Origin: Mangrovibacillus cuniculi
GTDB taxonomy: Bacteria > Bacillota > Bacilli > Bacillales > R1DC41
Length of the DNA: 64,000 nt
Direction: 5' to 3'
NCBI RefSeq assembly: GCF_015482585.1
Contig: NZ_CP049742.1
Coordinates: 1,074,501 to 1,138,500 of the forward strand
The first letter of the stretch is position 1. Each line of letters opens with the position of its first letter. The notes under the pieces are model-generated. The model made no database searches. It saw only the letters and a list, made by a program, of their open reading frames with translations, and had not been told where the DNA came from. This document shows, piece after piece, positions 63,018-64,000 of the stretch. The position numbers were made by a program, and so were the translations under genes.

Positions 63018-63656
63018 ATGAGAAAAGAGACTATCCTATCCCTTATGGAACAACATAATCCTATTATACTTGGATCTGAATCATTCTCTAAGTTTTCAGT
63101 TCTACTACCATTAATAGAAATAGAAAATGAACTACATTTAGTGTATGAAGTGAGAGCAGAAAGCTTACGTAGACAACCTGGAGAAATCTGTTTTCCTGGT
63201 GGGAAGATTGATAAGACAGATGAGTCACCACAATTCGCTGCTATTAGGGAAACCACGGAAGAGTTAAAAGTGAATAGCAACCAGATCGAATCCGTCTATC
63301 CATTAAATTATCTTGTATCACCTTATGGAATGATCGTGTATCCTTTTGTTGGTTTTTTAACTGTAAATGAGTTACCAGCTCCAAATGAAGATGAAGTAAG
63401 TGAAGTGTTTACCGTACCGCTTTCTCACTTTTTATCAACAGAGCCGGCAATTCATAAAGTGGAATTTGAGGCACACCCAGAAGAAAATTTCCCATATGAG
63501 TTAGTACCAGGTGGGAAGAATTATACATTTAGAAAGCGAGTTTATGAAGAGTATTTTTATCCTTATAAAAGTTATAGCATTTGGGGCTTGACCGCAAGAA
63601 TTACAGCTGAGTTTGTGAAGCTATTGAAACAACAACAGAGCGAACGTGACGTGTGA
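63018..63656 (+). CDS. Nudix hydrolase, CoA-pyrophosphatase type
   Basis: A 212-residue Nudix enzyme of the NudL/YeaB type, which likely hydrolyses CoA or its derivatives to 3',5'-ADP and phosphopantetheine. The UPF0035 signature LRRQPGEICFPGG precedes the Nudix box GGKIDKTDESPQFAAIRE and TTEEL. AAAGGGTG precedes ATG 63018; the earlier ATG at 62916 lies in the promoter. It has a terminator overlapping its end. Confidence 0.85.
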   Translation: MRKETILSLMEQHNPIILGSESFSKFSVLLPLIEIENELHLVYEVRAESLRRQPGEICFPGGKIDKTDESPQFAAIRETTEELKVNSNQIESVYPLNYLVSPYGMIVYPFVGFLTVNELPAPNEDEVSEVFTVPLSHFLSTEPAIHKVEFEAHPEENFPYELVPGGKNYTFRKRVYEEYFYPYKSYSIWGLTARITAEFVKLLKQQQSERDV

Positions 63657-63682
63657 GTACATGTCGTTGCGTTCGCTTTTTA
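63639..63682 (+). terminator. Terminator of the Nudix gene
   Basis: AGCGAACG pairs with CGTTCGCT with further imperfect pairing inside, followed by TTTT. Confidence 0.8.
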
Positions 63683-63683
63683 T

Positions 63684-64000
63684 TTACCATTCGATATATG
63701 TTTTTCTATATCCATTAAAAGGTCGAAAATCTTTTTCTTCGTAATAATCTTTTGAAGTAGAAGAAGCTAACAACTCCATTCTTGTTTCTGGATATTGGTC
63801 GTGTACATATTTTAACAATTTTGTACCAAGTCCCTTTTGACGATGGTCCTTTTTGATTAGAAGTTCTGCTATAAATGTAGAAATCTTTGTATCTGTCACT
63901 CCACGTATGTACCCAATTACTTGTTCCCCGTCCAATAACAAAAAAGCAATCGAGGAAGATTGAAATGCCTCCAAGAGATCATTTCGTTTATGAACTAAGT
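63684..64000 (-). CDS. GNAT-family N-acetyltransferase (partial at window edge)
   Basis: The frame is open to the right edge of the window; the start lies outside. The visible 105 residues contain LVHKRNDLLEAFQSSSIAF, a GNAT beta-strand (GEQVIGYIRGV), the acetyl-CoA signature IKKDHRQKGLGTKLLKYV and a C-terminal SSTSKDYYEEKDFRPF with YRKTYIEW. It may be of the aminoglycoside 6'-N-acetyltransferase-like type, but the substrate cannot be told. TTG 63974 is not the likely start because coding sequence continues upstream of it. Confidence 0.85.
   Translation of the reverse strand, partial: LVHKRNDLLEAFQSSSIAFLLLDGEQVIGYIRGVTDTKISTFIAELLIKKDHRQKGLGTKLLKYVHDQYPETRMELLASSTSKDYYEEKDFRPFNGYRKTYIEW

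Overview
The window is a stretch of chromosome from a low-GC, Gram-positive, endospore-forming member of the Bacillaceae. Gene order follows the Bacillus subtilis glnRA-lexA-yne-citB-parEC-alsT region: glnR (3' end), glnA, lexA/yneA-yneB-ynzC, tkt, sirA, yneF, ynzD, ccdA-yneI-yneJ, yneK, sspP, citB, yneN, sspN, tlp, yneP-yneQ, yneR, plsY, yneT, parE-parC, alsT. Spore formation is implied by sirA, a Spo0E-type phosphatase, SspP, SspN and Tlp. The genus cannot be fixed from the sequence alone.

Layout. 1-9.5 kb: nitrogen assimilation (glnA), the SOS regulator and division inhibitor (lexA, yneA), transketolase, sporulation-initiation control (sirA, ynzD) and the cytochrome c maturation genes ccdA-yneI-yneJ. 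9.6-20.3 kb: accessory genes relative to the B. subtilis order, namely a DUF1659/DUF2922/YvrJ small-gene group, sbcD-sbcC with a YisB-like HNH gene, a YczE-type membrane protein, an OpuD-type BCCT betaine transporter and a large superfamily 1 helicase. 20.4-26.1 kb: sspP, aconitase with a CcpC-type operator, yneN, an FbpB-like small protein, sspN, tlp, yneP, yneQ. 26.2-35.2 kb: a signalling block with an HPt-REC-GGDEF-REC protein (frame broken), a single receiver and a hybrid kinase, then yneR, then a LytTR regulator with an MHYT-like hybrid kinase. 35.2-42.7 kb: plsY, a GH18 hydrolase, an OpuC-like ABC importer with one permease gene, and a Zur-type zinc unit (zagA-znuA). 42.8-49.6 kb: yneT, parE-parC, alsT. 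49.7-64 kb: mostly little-known proteins (staygreen homologue, DUF421, DUF3900, cell-wall hydrolases, ppiB, a cNMP/CBS/DUF294 protein, DnaQ-like exonuclease with a broken frame, Nudix, GNAT).

Regulatory signals fit the neighbouring genes: LexA boxes at lexA/yneA and single perfect GAAC-N4-GTTC boxes at sbcDC and parEC; a perfect Spo0A box before sirA; an ATAA-N7-TTAT CcpC dyad before citB; a TGTNA-N7-TNACA GlnR/TnrA box before alsT; and two Zur boxes before zagA-znuA.

The least explained DNA is intergenic: a four-copy structured repeat of about 66-68 bp with apparent compensatory stem changes, an 85-bp tandem array, a GC-rich multi-stem hairpin bracketed by two copies of the structured repeat, and a leader with interleaved complementary segments in front of a LysM/SleB-type cell-wall hydrolase gene. 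Two genes are broken by what looks like one missing G in a G-run, so sequence errors must be excluded before they are called pseudogenes.
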